Below, in pieces: positions 27,321 through 38,316 of a stretch of 64,000 nt of DNA; position 1 is the first letter of the stretch, and each line of letters starts with the position of its first letter. Below the pieces are notes generated by a model. That model was not told the DNA's origin, made no database searches, and saw only the letters and a list, made by a program, of their open reading frames with translations. The stretch covers positions 124,001-188,000 of the forward strand of contig CAVOGV010000038.1 of the NCBI GenBank assembly GCA_963695445.1. The letters run 5' to 3'. A program made the position numbers and the translations under genes. Origin of the DNA: Thiohalocapsa sp963695445 (lineage in GTDB: Bacteria > Pseudomonadota > Gammaproteobacteria > Chromatiales > Chromatiaceae).

Positions 27321-28385
27321 CTACGTTGACAGGTTCCCGATGCGCCGGGCCGCCTTGCGCAGCAAGTGCATGATAAGCAGAACCGGCGGCATGCGCAGCC
27401 AATGCGAGCGCAGGTAGAGCAGCCAGGTCGCGAAAATGGCGCCGCCGTGGTTGGGAACACGGGGTTCAAGAACCCTCGGCACCAGCAGCTCCATCAGAGC
27501 ACCGTTCAACCTGCCAGGGGCGAATCGTCGCACCGATTCAAGCGTTGCATCCGGTATCGGCGTGTTCAGCATTGAGGAGCAGAAGTGCAAGGCGTAATAG
27601 AGCGGACGACCAAGCTGAAGCAGTTCAGCCCGCTCCGGCAACCGTTGCCAAAACCCGTCCGACGTAGCAAATTCCGAGAGCAATTGATGCAGGTCCAATA
27701 GGCCACCGAAGTCACCGCCGATTTCGCCGTCCTGGAACAGGTGCGTCGCACTGTGCAGCACCATGTCTTCAGGACAAAGCACACGGAAGGGCGCCAAGGC
27801 CAAGGGTCGAGATGCGGCCCACAGCAACTCGACATCGGGGCGCAGCCGACTCGTCAGCGGCAACAAGCCGTGGTGCAAATCAACCTCAAGGCTGCGCTGC
27901 CGATGCCGCAGCGGCGGCAGCTCGTGCATCCAGCGGCGATAGTAGCGCTGGTCGTAGCGATCATGGGTATCAGTGACCCATCCGGCCGTCGCGAGAGCGG
28001 TTTCCGCCGCCTCCAAGTCAGCGCGTTGCAGCAAGATATCCAGATCGGCGAAGTCCCGACCGCGCGCCAGACGGAGCCCCAACTGGGCGTAAGCGGCACG
28101 CTTGAGCAGAATCACCGGCGTCTGCAGCGATTCCAGCGCCTTGCGCAAACGCCGAAGCTCAAGCCTGACGCGCGCTTGCGTGGCCTCGGCGAAATAGCGC
28201 TGGGCGCAAAGCTCTTCCCAAACGCCCCTCGGGCATCGATCCGCCAGCCCCTGATCCTCGATAATCCAACTCAGCCGAGCGCCAAAGCGTAGCGCGCGCG
28301 TTTCCGAGAGCAGGCGATTCCAATGCGCGATGCCCAGATCACGCAGCCCCCCCGGCGCGCGGATGACCTGCAGTAACAGACTCAT
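27321..28385 (-). CDS. Nucleotidyltransferase-family protein of the HprK-related kinase A cluster
   Basis: Protein of 354 residues of the uncharacterised nucleotidyltransferase group (NTP_transf_5 type). The active-site-like acidic motif is in GRDFADLDILLQRADLEAAE, followed by LEVDLHHGLLP and ATHLFQDGEIGGDFGGLLDLHQLL. Its start overlaps the kinase stop as ATGA, so it ends a tight operon with the PqqD-like and HprK-related genes. Such genes travel together in what annotation resources call the HPr-rel-A system. The target that receives the nucleotidyl group is unknown. Confidence 0.8.
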   Translation of the reverse strand: MSLLLQVIRAPGGLRDLGIAHWNRLLSETRALRFGARLSWIIEDQGLADRCPRGVWEELCAQRYFAEATQARVRLELRRLRKALESLQTPVILLKRAAYAQLGLRLARGRDFADLDILLQRADLEAAETALATAGWVTDTHDRYDQRYYRRWMHELPPLRHRQRSLEVDLHHGLLPLTSRLRPDVELLWAASRPLALAPFRVLCPEDMVLHSATHLFQDGEIGGDFGGLLDLHQLLSEFATSDGFWQRLPERAELLQLGRPLYYALHFCSSMLNTPIPDATLESVRRFAPGRLNGALMELLVPRVLEPRVPNHGGAIFATWLLYLRSHWLRMPPVLLIMHLLRKAARRIGNLST

Positions 28386-29297
28386 GGCTCCGGCTGCGGC
28401 AGGTTGTTCAGCGCGGAGATCATTGACGCCAAGTCGCTGAACTCGCGCTCCAACAGCGACAACCGCGCACGAGGTCAGCGCAAGCCCAAGAATCCCGCAG
28501 CGCCAAGCAGGCGATAGTTGAAGGCATTTTGCGACAGACGGACAAAAGCGACGCTGTCATGCAAGGCCCGGAGGCGAAGCGGGCTGCCGGCAATGTACCG
28601 AGGGAAGACGATCCAAGCCGGACGCGCCAGTTCGTGCTGCCGCAGCAAACTGTCCTGGGGCGGCCGCAGATGCGCGACGTTACCCTTTCGGGTCTTCGCG
28701 AAGACCGGACCCAACTGCGCCTCGGCGGAGAAGGTTCGAATCACGTCGATGGATTGGTTCTTCAGCGGTATCGCCCGCGGAAAAGGCTGGACCAGGTTCT
28801 GCCGGTAGTCGAGCAGCCCGAACTCGTCCGATAGCAAGCCGCCAACCGCTCAACGCGAGCGCCGCCGATAACGTGCTTTTGCCCGAACCCGGAATGGCCG
28901 GCAGGATCAGCGCCAGCCCGTTGCGTTCCAGCACCCCGGCGTGGAGCATCAAATACTGATGAGCGCGCATCGCGGCACACCAATTCAAGCCCCATTCCAG
29001 CATCGGGAAGGCATGATCGAGCGGAAAGGGTTCGAAGGGCGTTTCACCATCCGCACTGAAGACCGCCTGCGGCGCCAACAGACTGCGCCAGCGCGGACCG
29101 TGCCCCACGCCCACGTCAAACGAAATCAGGGCATCATCAGCGGCAAGCTCGGCATCGGCGTAGCACCAGCCCACCAGATCCAACAGTGGCCGCATCGGAG
29201 TACGCAGACGCACGACAAACGGGCCGATACGGTATTGGACGCAAAATCGTTGAGCCCAGCCGTGGCGGCGAGGTCGCGAGGCATTGCCAAGCCTCAT
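28382..29297 (-). CDS. HprK-related kinase A (frameshifted)
   Basis: P-loop kinase of about 305 residues related to HPr kinase. The motif ALILPAIPGSGKSTLSAAL is the HprK-type Walker A near residue 130. SDEFGLLDY is the capping/second motif, reached only after a frame break near 28840. After NYRLLGAAGFLGL the frame meets a stop at 28475. ADLVRGCR in the next frame and then LSLLEREFSDLASMI back in the first frame suggest two compensating errors, with a true end at 28382 giving an ATGA overlap with the next gene. The PqqD-like gene overlaps its start the same way. The substrate is presumably not HPr but an unknown protein or peptide. Confidence 0.82.
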
Positions 29298-29614
29298 GGC
29301 CTCGCGGGATTGCGCTGTTCCACCAATTCCAGATCCGCAAGCGACCGCAGGACCGCATCTAGCTTCCGTCGCGATTGGGCATCGTCCAAGTATCCACAGG
29401 ATGCGGCAATGGGCGCATACAACTCCGCAGCTGAACGAGGGGATTCCGACAGCAGTTGAAGCACCGCGGTGGGCGATTCACTCAGCAAGTGCGTTTCCCC
29501 GGTCTCGCCGTGAAACAACAGGTTCTCAGTCTGGCAGAATGACCAAAGCATGCTTGCGGGATTGACAGGCACCCAAACGGGGTCAGACACGGGTCGGGCT
29601 CGGTTTCGGGGCAT
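29294..29614 (-). CDS. PqqD-like peptide chaperone of the HPr-rel-A cluster
   Basis: Small protein of 106 residues resembling the PqqD winged fold (ENLLFHGETGETHLLSES, VLQLLSESPRSAAEL, LDAVLRSLADLELVEQRNP). PqqD-like proteins bind precursor peptides and hand them to modifying enzymes. The stop overlaps the kinase start as ATGA. The ATG at 29614 is chosen over an upstream TTG. A Tat-signal protein encoded immediately upstream on the same strand is the best candidate client. Confidence 0.82.
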   Translation of the reverse strand: MPRNRARPVSDPVWVPVNPASMLWSFCQTENLLFHGETGETHLLSESPTAVLQLLSESPRSAAELYAPIAASCGYLDDAQSRRKLDAVLRSLADLELVEQRNPARP

Positions 29615-29728
29615 AACCAGGATCAAAGGGCTCTAATCAGCGCACCCGGGCGGGCCGGTGGCGCTCCTAGCGGAAGCCATTGAGCCGCTGAAGGAACCAT
29701 GCCCAACCGGGGAGGAGGTGCGCACGCC

Positions 29729-30498
29729 CTAGCCATGGGGGAAGCTCGTCAGACAGCTCTGGGTCAGCGGGATGTTGTTGGTCCGCGAGCCGCTCGGTAA
29801 AACCTGGACGGCCATCGGGTAGACGCAATTCTGCGGAGACGTCGGGCCAGATGGCGCCGACGCCGGCCAAGCCGGCCCGGTGATGGCGCAGTCCGCCGTC
29901 AGGCATGCCGCTGCTTGGATCCACGTTGACGTCGCCTGCGTCGTTGATTGGTGTGTTGTCCGTGCCGTACAGGTACAAGAAGCGAACGGACTTGGTGTCC
30001 CAACCAACAGTGGCGGCGGCGTCAACTGGTGAGGTCAAACCAGGTTCCTAGAGGAGCGATGTTAGCAGCGGACCCGTTGTCGCCGACCAACAGAATATCC
30101 TGCCCGTTTAGGTTGTAGTAGTAGACCTGAATGACACCAGTGCCTGGCCCACCATTAGCGATGGAGACGAAAGAGAGATAGCGCCGGATCTCTCCATCCA
30201 CTCGCAGGTAGTGGTCTTCGGGTGGAGGGGGATTGCTGACAATCGGGTCAGCGGGAGGGTTGGCACCACCCTCTTGCTCGTTGATCACACACTGCAGGGC
30301 GCTCGCGTTCGCCAAGGCCTCGCCGCTTGGCAGGGTCGCGATCAATGGCCCAGCGGAAGCCGCGGCCTTTAGCAGGTTCCGTCGCCGGTTGGATTCCGGG
30401 TGATTCGCCATGCTCGCCGGAGACTGCGAACCCGCACCAGCTTCTCTGGACGGCGTAATCTTCGTTAGGTTTTCGCGATATTTTGACATGTTACGCAT
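29729..30498 (-). CDS. Twin-arginine secreted protein, candidate substrate of the HPr-rel-A operon (frameshifted)
   Basis: About 255 residues. A long polar N-terminus precedes a Tat-like signal (NRRRNLLKAAASAGPLIATL, then ALANASALQC). The mature part is glycine/proline-rich with Tyr clusters (VIQVYYYNLNGQDILLVGDNG, VRFLYLYGTDNTPINDAG). The frame breaks near 30035 and again near 29900. A C-terminus in the final frame (NCVYPMAVQVLP, TNNIPLTQSCLTSFPHG, stop 29729) looks more protein-like than the alternative frame ending at 29667. I know no family for it. It leads the operon of the PqqD-like, kinase and nucleotidyltransferase genes, 114 bases upstream. Confidence 0.6.
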
Positions 30499-30507
30499 TT
30501 TGCGTCC

Positions 30508-30634
30508 TTTACACTCTGAAGGTCAACAAACGTCTTTACGGGAGTGTAAGCACAACACGCGCCAAAATATCCATCCTTATGTTTTAACTTAAATTTAATT
30601 TTATTGCCAGCTACTGCCCTCCGTGGAGTGTAAA
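30508..30634. promoter_or_regulatory. Three GAGTGTAA motifs in an AT-rich divergent intergenic region
   Basis: The 636-base gap 30499-31134 separates the Tat-protein operon from the divergent surface-protein gene and is locally AT-rich. TTTACACTC at 30508-30516 faces GAGTGTAA at 30542-30549 as an inverted pair. A third copy, GAGTGTAAAA, lies at 30626. Such spaced copies would fit an operator for a shared regulator. No gene is seen in the rest of the gap. Confidence 0.35.
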
Positions 30635-31134
30635 ATCTGGGAACTGGCCCTGGCGACGCGCGACGCCGACGCCGCGCAACTTTCGCATCGCGCGCTGACC
30701 ACATTTGCAACGTGTAACCAGAACGAAAGGCTAGGCCAGCAGCATCGATAAAGTCGATCAATATCCGATCGATATCAAGGCGAACCAACACGCATCATCT
30801 GCCATCCCTGAGCGGGCCAGATGACTGCGTACGATAACAGACCCGAATCGCCACAAGAGCTACGGGCAACACCAATCGAGCCGGAGCGTACCGGGCGGCC
30901 CGCAAGATACCGGCGTGCGCCAGAGCGAACTATGCTCGGCAAGTGTCAGCTTTTTTTACAATCGGTTCGTCGCCCCCCAGCCCATAAAGCCGATGGCAAT
31001 TCTAACGACCTGATACAACTATAGATCCTGTACTTGGCTCGCCTTTTGCTTGGAAATTCAAAAAACACCCTCGCGGCGAGCCACTGTAAAATCGCTTTGC
31101 GCCCCTATCCGAACCCTCTCGTCTGGAGTCGTCC

Positions 31135-32880
31135 ATGTCTACGCGAATCTTTGCCATCATCGCAACCGCGCTGGCGGGTACCGCAGGCCCGGCAGCGGCC
31201 GTCCCGTTCGCCTTCAGTATCAGCAGCCTTGAAAATGCGATGTATGTCAGTTCCAGTACCAGCGGATATGACGCCTGGGCCGCGACCTGCGACAACGTCA
31301 AGAACGGTTCCGGCTGTGAATACACGGACGCCGGCTTCCCGAACTCCAACAACGACGAAACGCTCTTTTTCTGGGGTGAACTCAACGCGAACACCAACTC
31401 CCAAATTGATGTCACATGGAGCGGGGCGACGGATAGTGACGACATTGACTCCGTACGGATCACCACGCTGCGTGATGATGATGGATCAATGCCGGCGTTG
31501 GGTCCCGCCGACGGGCCGAAAGACCTCTTCGGTGGCGTCCCTAGCATTTGTCGACCCTACCCAGGGCGCGGGGCTATTCTTAACCTACGGCCGTGCTGGG
31601 ACGTTCGACGAAAACGATCTCGACTTTTTCAACGCAATAGCCCCCGGCAACGCATTGCGCTACCGCATCAACCTCCCCGGTGCCAGCGAGGACGGTTTGA
31701 TGTGCTGGGTAATCCGGACAGTCTCTTCGAGTACAACCCAACTCTTCCGGTGGCCTGGATGCCTCGGCAGTGCAGAATCCGGTTGTCCGAGACAATGATC
31801 TCGCAGCTAGCACCCAGAAGGCGCTGACGACCGATGACACTGCCTCTTTGCGATTCTACAACGGAAACCTCATCCCGCCGGTCCCGACGGAGACTCCCGT
31901 CGCGTACATGAGCGACTTTCTGCTGCAGTTCAATCCACCCAACGCGGGCGATGGAGCACAGGTCGGCATCGTCATCGACGGGCTCCCCAGACTCCGGCGA
32001 AGTGACTTACGAGCGCGCTCGCAGGGCAGCTCACTACCAACACGGCAGTGCGAAGCGGCACGCCAGCAATCAGCAACGCCACGTATCGCGTTTTCAATCA
32101 AGGAGGAAACCGGCAGCCAAGCCGGCGATGGGACGCAAGGGAGTTACGGCGAGGCCAGCGCAACGGGCGCCGGGCTCGTGATCGTCGATGGCGGCGACGC
32201 CACTGACAGCGCTTCGCTCCTGCTCGGCGAGCGCACCGGCACGCGCAGTTTTGACTTCACGGCTCAGAACATGGTGCTCGACGACACCGACGGCACGACC
32301 GCGACCTTGACCCAGACGATCGACCGGCGGCACAAGCGGCGATCAGACCCAGACCATCAATCTGAACAGCGTCGGACCGATCCTGGGCGTTAACGACGGT
32401 GCGCGAAACCTGCCTTACGGCGGCCAGATCAACCTGGGACAGGTGGACTTAGGCGGATCGGGACCTTACACGTTAGAGCAAATCCTTACGATCGAGAACC
32501 TGTTCGAACTAGACCTTGGCGATCTAACGAATCTAACCATTGCCAACACGGGCATCGACGGGCCAGGCGAAGACGCCTTCGACATCCTGAGCCAAGACTA
32601 CGGCGATGGCGTCGTCGCCCCCGCGGGCACGGGCGTCAGCTTCGGCGCTCTAACGATCGAGTTCGCTCCTAACAGTATCGGCGACTTTACGGCGTCGCTG
32701 TTTTTCGACACCGATATGAATCGCCCGTTGGGAACCACAACCAATCAGTTGCGCTTTGACTTGATTGGGCGCGCCATCGATTCAAGCGCGGCTGTGCCGA
32801 TACCCGGCACACCAGCTTTGCTGGCCTTCGGACTCGCGGCACTCGCTGGTGTTCTTCGGAGAGCTGCATCGCGGCCCTAG
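31135..32880 (+). CDS. PEP-CTERM-like exported surface protein (many frameshifts)
   Basis: The N-terminus MSTRIFAIIATALAGTAGPAAAVPF is a signal peptide. The C-terminus VPIPGTPALLAFGLAALAGV followed by LRRAASRP is a sorting-signal tripartite end: a PEP-like motif, a hydrophobic helix and an Arg cluster, as used by exosortase. Between them coding sequence must be followed across at least five frame changes (near 31540, 31720, 31990, 32050 and 32330). The pieces read as a beta-rich secreted protein, including a choice-of-anchor-like stretch (LELDLGDLTNL-type strands near 32500). The breaks could be base errors or real decay. The divergent neighbour is the candidate substrate of the HPr-rel-A operon. 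No exosortase gene is in the window. Confidence 0.6.
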
Positions 32881-33113
32881 CTCGGCGCGGTGACATCACC
32901 TCAACCGAGTCTCTCAACCGCCGCCCAATCGCGACCCATGCACTTGCACCGCGGGGAGATTCGGCACGTGGACGCCCATCATCAGGGCGGTCTCGCCGCT
33001 CCGGCGCCTTGACGGGCGCTCGATCGGCAGGCAGGAAACGCAGGTCTATCCGTCAAGTGACGACAATCGAGCCGCGTCTGGCTGTCATCGCCTCCTGCCT
33101 TTATCGACATCCG

Positions 33114-34122
33114 TCATGACCGAACTCGACGCACGGAAATCGCGGCGATCTGCCGCGGCAAGCCAGGCATGACCTGCTCCTCGACGAGCGTGGCCAACCG
33201 CACTAGCTGTGCATGCCGACGCCCCACCTCGACGATGTAGCCGAGCGTGCGAGACAGGTAGTGCAGGTAATCGACTTCCCATCGCGCAGCCACAAGCGAC
33301 AAAAGATGCCCGCCGCCTTCAGGTGACGCTGCACCCCCATCAGGTCGAACCAGCGCAGAAACCGGTCCTCCTGATCGACGCGCAACACACCGGACTGCGA
33401 CCGCGACGATTGAAATAACCCATCGCCCAGTCGACGACGCGCGAACGCGGCCAGTCGATGTAGCAATCCTTCAGCAACGAGACCAGGTCGTAACTGACGG
33501 GACCGAGCACCGCATCTTGAAAATCCAGGATGCCCGGATTCCCGCGTTCGGTCAGCATCAGGTTGCGGCTATGGAAGTCCCGATGCACGCACACCGTCGG
33601 CTGCTCCAGGGCACTCTCCAACAGCACCCCATACGCCGTGTCGAGCATGGCACGGACCTCGGCATCGACGGGAATCTGCAACAGCCCGGCCAGCAACCAC
33701 TCGTCGAAGATGCCCAATTCCCTGGCCAGGAATTCGGCGTCGTACCGCGGCAGATCGGTTTGCGGCCCCGCCGCCTGCAGCGTGATCAAGGCACCGATCG
33801 CGTCGCCGTAGAGGCGATCGACGGTATCCGACGTTCAGATGATCCAGGTAGAGTTGCTCACCAAGGTCGCCGACCAGCAGAAACCCGCGCTCGCGGTCTT
33901 CGGCGACGATCTCCGGCACGTTGAGGCCGATTGCGCGCAGCGCCCGTGCCATGCGCACGAAGGCGGCGTTATTCTCCGTTGTCAGGCGGCGCGTCCACGG
34001 CAATCAGACGCTGATCGCCATGACGCAGACGCCAGTAGCGGCGAAAACTCGCATCCGACGACGCCGCCGACAAGGCCGGCAGCCGGCTCCCCGAGCACCT
34101 GCTCCAGCCACTGGAGCAGCAT
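33114..34122 (-). CDS. amgK: AmgK-type sugar kinase of cell-wall recycling (multiple frameshifts)
   Basis: Aminoglycoside-phosphotransferase-fold kinase that phosphorylates N-acetylmuramate/N-acetylglucosamine at the anomeric position. Following the frame shifts gives about 336 residues from MLLQWLEQVLGEPAA at 34122. SSDASFRRYWRLRHGD and AEDRERGFLLVGDLGEQLYL are N-lobe motifs; VCVHRDFHSRNLML and ILDFQDAVLGP are the catalytic and metal motifs. The end is EVDYLHYLSRTLGYI. Breaks lie near 34070, 34000, 33825, 33415 and 33290. The position divergent from lptD is the usual amgK neighbourhood in gammaproteobacteria. The usual partner murU is not recognisable downstream. Confidence 0.8.
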
Positions 34123-34314
34123 TGCGTGACGTTCCGACAAAACGATCCCCCAGCGCCATCTTGGGCGAGCAATCGGCGATAAACGCGGCGAGACTAGCAG
34201 ATTTCAACGACCAATTGATGCCAAGCCCAGAATGTGCGACCTTGTCGGGATTTTCCGCTGGCAGCTCTTCCTGACCCCAGGACAGGCGCCAGCGCCAAGC
34301 TCCCGCCTGCATCT

Positions 34315-36994
34315 ATGCCCCCGCCGAATCGCAGAATCCGTTACCTCATCGGCCTGGCCAGCCTGCTGTTGTCCGCCGCCGCGATTGCGGACACGACCGA
34401 CCCGGTTGCGTCTCCGATGTCGTCGACAGTGACGGAGGCAGCAGCACCCACGGCGGCGGCAACCGAGACGGCAGCAAGCGAGGCGGCGGCGGTCGAAACG
34501 ACGGCAACGGCACCCGCCGCGGGGCCAGCGACGCTGCCACCAGCCCCGAACATGCTCGACGACCAACGCATTGCGCCGGCCATCAGCCCCTATGCGACGC
34601 CCTACCTCAGACCCGCACTACGTGACGCCGACCGCGCCGACGCGAGCGACTTTGGCCCGGACCCGGATGCCGAGCCGCTTTGGGTGCTGCCTGAACACCT
34701 GATCCCGAAGACTCCCACTGGCATCCCAGGGGCACGGATGACGCGCGACCGCGGCTATTTGGATTCCCCCGAGACCATCGACGGCATCGCAAGCGAGCCG
34801 CTGTTGCGCGATTCCGGACGCCTCGACGAGGGACTGGGCTGGGACTATTGCGGTCCACGCACGCGACGCTCGCCGGCATCGCCAGCGCCCGCTTCGCCCA
34901 GCAAAGGCGAACCCATCGATGTGGACGCGGGTGGACTGACCTACCGGCAGAACACCGAGGTGATCGATGCCGTTGGCGGCGTCACGCTGGCACGCACGGG
35001 GCAGCGCGTCGAGGCGGACAGCATCAGCTACAACCGGCGCACGGGCGACGTCGTGACCAATGGTCAGACCTATCTGGAATATCCCCGCTTGCGCATCCTC
35101 GGCAGCGGCGCGGAACTCAATCTCGACAACAACCAAGGACGCATCGACAACGCCCATTACCGCCTCAGCGGCCCGATCAATCTGCGCGGGCGGGCGGACG
35201 TCGCGCACATCGACAGCCCCGAGGTGACGCGCTTCGACGACATCATCTACACGACCTGCCCACCCGGCAGCGATGCCTGGAGCCTGCGCGCCGGTACGCT
35301 CAAGCTCGATCAGGACACGGGGCGCGGGACGGCCAACGAACGCACGGCTGCGCATCCGCGGCATTCCGGTGCTTTACACGCCGTATATCGACTTCCCCAT
35401 CGACGACCGACGCAAGAGCGGCTTTCTGATTCCGTCCATCGGTTCATCCGACAACAATGGCTTCGAGCTGATCACGCCCTATTACTGGAACATCGCACCA
35501 AACATGGATGCGACCTTGTTCCCCCGCTACATGAGCAAACGGGGCCTGATGCTCGGCGGCGAGTTCCGCTATCTCACGCGTCGCGACAAGGGCACCATCA
35601 ACGCCGAGGTCATACCCAACGATGCGCTGTATCAGGACGGCAGCACCCGCGCCGCGCTCAACGTCGACGAGCAGGGACTTTTTTTCAAGCGGTTTCAGAC
35701 AACCATCGACTACAGCGTCGTCAGCGACGACCAGTACCTACAGGATCTGGGCAACAACATCGACGCCACCAGCACCCGCTACCTGACGCAAAGTGGCGAT
35801 GTCACTTATCTCGGCACCGGTTGGTCACTGCTGACGCGGGTACAGGCGTTCCAAACCGTCGATCAGACGCTCAACCCCGGTTCGCGCCCCTACGGCCGGT
35901 TACCGCAGTTGCTCTTCACACTACGCCCGCGCACGCTCGGCCCCGGACTGGTCGCGGGCATGGACGCGGAGTACGACTTCTTCGATCACAACCACACGGT
36001 CCACGGCCAGCGCCTCTCCATGTTGCCGAGTCTCAGTTGGCCACTTCGCCGCAGCTACGGACACATCATTCCGGGCGCCAGGTTGCACCTCGCGAACTAC
36101 GGGCTGACCGACCAGTCCGCGGATCTGCCGACCGACCCGAGCCATGCGATCCCAAGCTTCGATCTCGACGGCAAGCTGATCTTCGAGCGCGACCTGTCCT
36201 GGCTTGGCACAGCCTCGCTGCAGACCCTGGAGCCGCGTCTCTATTATCTCTACACCCCGTACGTCGACCAGGACGATACGCCGGTCTTCGACAGCTCCGA
36301 ACTGACCTTCAGTTTCTCGAACCTGTTCCGCAGCAACCGTTTTACGGGTCGCGACCGCATTGGCGACGCCAATCAACTGACGGCGGCGCTGACATCTCGC
36401 ACCTTGCGGGCTGACAACGGCGACGAGTTGTTCCGCCTGAGCCTGGGCCAGATCTTCTATTTCGCTGACCGCTTGGTCCAGATCAACGGCCCGGAACAGA
36501 CCACCGAACGCTCCCCCTACACCGGCGAATTGTCGGCGAAACTCTTCCAGAACTGGTACGGCCGCGCCAGCTTCGAATGGGACCCGAACCTGGAAGAGGA
36601 ACAGTGGCAGCGCCGAACACTCCAACTGGAATACCGCCACCCGGAAGATCGTATCCTCAACCTCGCCTATCGCGCCGACGACAGTGTGGCCGAGGTCAAC
36701 CGCTACGAAAATACCGACATGTCCTTCCGCCTCCCGGTTGGCAACCGGGTCGAGGTGGTCGGCCGTTGGCTTTACTCGGTGCTGCACGACGAGACCATGG
36801 ACGCCTTTGCCGGCGTCGAATACGGCAAGTGCTGCTGGCGCGTGCGCCTGCTCGGCCGCCACTTCAAGCGCAGGCCCGAAGACGCCGCGAGCACATCCGT
36901 GATGTTGCAGTTAGAGCTGGCGGGTCTCGGCGCCATCGGCAATCCCATCGGGAAATTCCTGGAAAAAGAGATCTATGGCTATCAAGTGGACTAG
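34315..36994 (+). CDS. lptD: LPS-assembly outer-membrane protein LptD (one frameshift)
   Basis: Essential outer-membrane translocon that inserts lipopolysaccharide with LptE, about 893 residues. A signal peptide begins at 34315 (RRIRYLIGLASLLLSAAA). An OstA-type N-terminal domain (YRQNTEVIDAVGGVTL) is followed by the large barrel. The conserved disulfide cysteines are present: WDYCGP near residue 180, YTTCPPG near 320 and adjacent Cys in GKCCWRV near the C-terminus. The frame breaks near 35340: GRGTAN continues in another frame as ARLRIRGIPVLYTPYIDFPID. One extra base would explain it. Divergent from amgK and overlapping surA by 20 bases. Confidence 0.95.
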
Positions 36995-38316
36995 CGGGTT
37001 TCCGCTCGAATCGATGCGTCGGCAGATCGCGCTGCCGATCCTCGCAATCCTGCTGCTGACCAGTCCGGCAACCAACGCGGAGATCCAGCCGCTCGATTCG
37101 ATCGTCGCGGTCGTCAACAACGACGTCATCGTGCAGAGCGAACTCAATACCGAGATCGCTTTGGTATTACCGGAACTCAACGCCCGCGGCACCGCCATCC
37201 CGTCGCGGGCGGCGCTCGAGAAGCAGGTCCTGGAGCGGTTGATCCTGAAACGGCTGCAGCTGCAACGCGCCAAGGACCTCGGCATCGAGGTCGACGACGA
37301 GACCCTGACCAGCGCCATGACCGGCATCGCCGCGCGCAATGGCATGTCGCTGAGCCAACTCAGCGAAACCCTCGAAGCGGGCGGACTGTCCTTCGACGAC
37401 TTCCGCGAAGACACGCGCATGCAGATCCTCACCTCGCGGCTACAGCAGCAGGAGGTCCTGCAAAACATCCGCATCAGCGACGCCGAGGTGGACCGCTTTC
37501 TGAAACAGGAAGGCGACAGCCTGATCGAACGCCGTGAAGTCCGGTTGCAGCATATTCTGGTCGCATTGCCCGAGAACCCGAGCAGCGCCCAGGTGGAGAG
37601 CGCGCGACAGAAGATCCAGGGATTGCTGAAACGCATCCGCGGCGGCGCCTCCTTCGCCGACGTCGCCGCTGCCAGTTCCGATGGCCGGCGCGCGTTGGAG
37701 GGCGGCGACCTGGGCTGGTTCCCGATGGCCGAGGTGCCGTCGCTTGCCGTCGAGCCCGCACGGACCCTGGCCAAGGGCCAAGTCTCCGACCCCATCCAAA
37801 GCCCGAGCGGCTTCCACCTGATCGGCGTTTCCGACATCAAGGGCGACGCCCCGGAGCCCACGCTCGCAGACCAACGCCCGGCATATCCTGATCCGCACCA
37901 ACGAGGTCGTCTCGGACGAAGACGCCAAGCGCCGCTTGTCGCAATTGCGGATGCGCATCGTCGGCGGCGACGACTTTGGCACCCTGGCCCGGGCCCATTC
38001 CGACGACACCGGCTCCGCGCTCAAGGGTGGCGATCTCGGCTGGGTCAATCCCGGCGACACGGTGCCCGAATTCGAGGAGCAGATGGACAAGCTGGCCCCC
38101 AACGAGATCAGCCAGCCGTTCCAAAGTCCGTTTGGCTGGCACATCGTACAGGTGTTGGAGCGGCGCAAGCAGGACACCACCGATGAACTGCTGCGCCTGA
38201 AGGCCCAGGACGCCATTCGCCAGCGCAAGGGCGAGGAGGCGATCGAGATCTGGCTCCGTCAACTGCGGGACGAGGCCTACGTGGACTTGCGCATCGACAG
38301 CGGCGCGGATGACTGA
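36975..38316 (+). CDS. surA: Periplasmic chaperone/peptidylprolyl isomerase SurA (one frameshift)
   Basis: Outer-membrane-protein chaperone of about 447 residues. A signal peptide (RRQIALPILAILLLTSP) is followed by the N-terminal chaperone domain (LDSIVAVVNNDVIVQSELN) and two parvulin domains. The first has VRLQHILVALP and GGDLGWFPMAEVP. The second has ARHILIRTNEVVSDEDA and GGDLGWVNPGDTVPEF. The frame breaks near 37865, between the two parvulin domains. Starts at 36975 (overlapping lptD) or 37014 (MRRQIALP) are possible. Its stop overlaps the pdxA start as TGATG, so lptD-surA-pdxA is one operon. Confidence 0.95.

Noticed and set aside
32881..33113. murU remnant downstream of amgK
   Set aside because: Translations in all minus-strand frames show no nucleotidyltransferase motif.
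35273..36994. Treating lptD as two genes or a pseudogene
   Set aside because: One base correction near 35340 restores a full-length, motif-complete essential protein.
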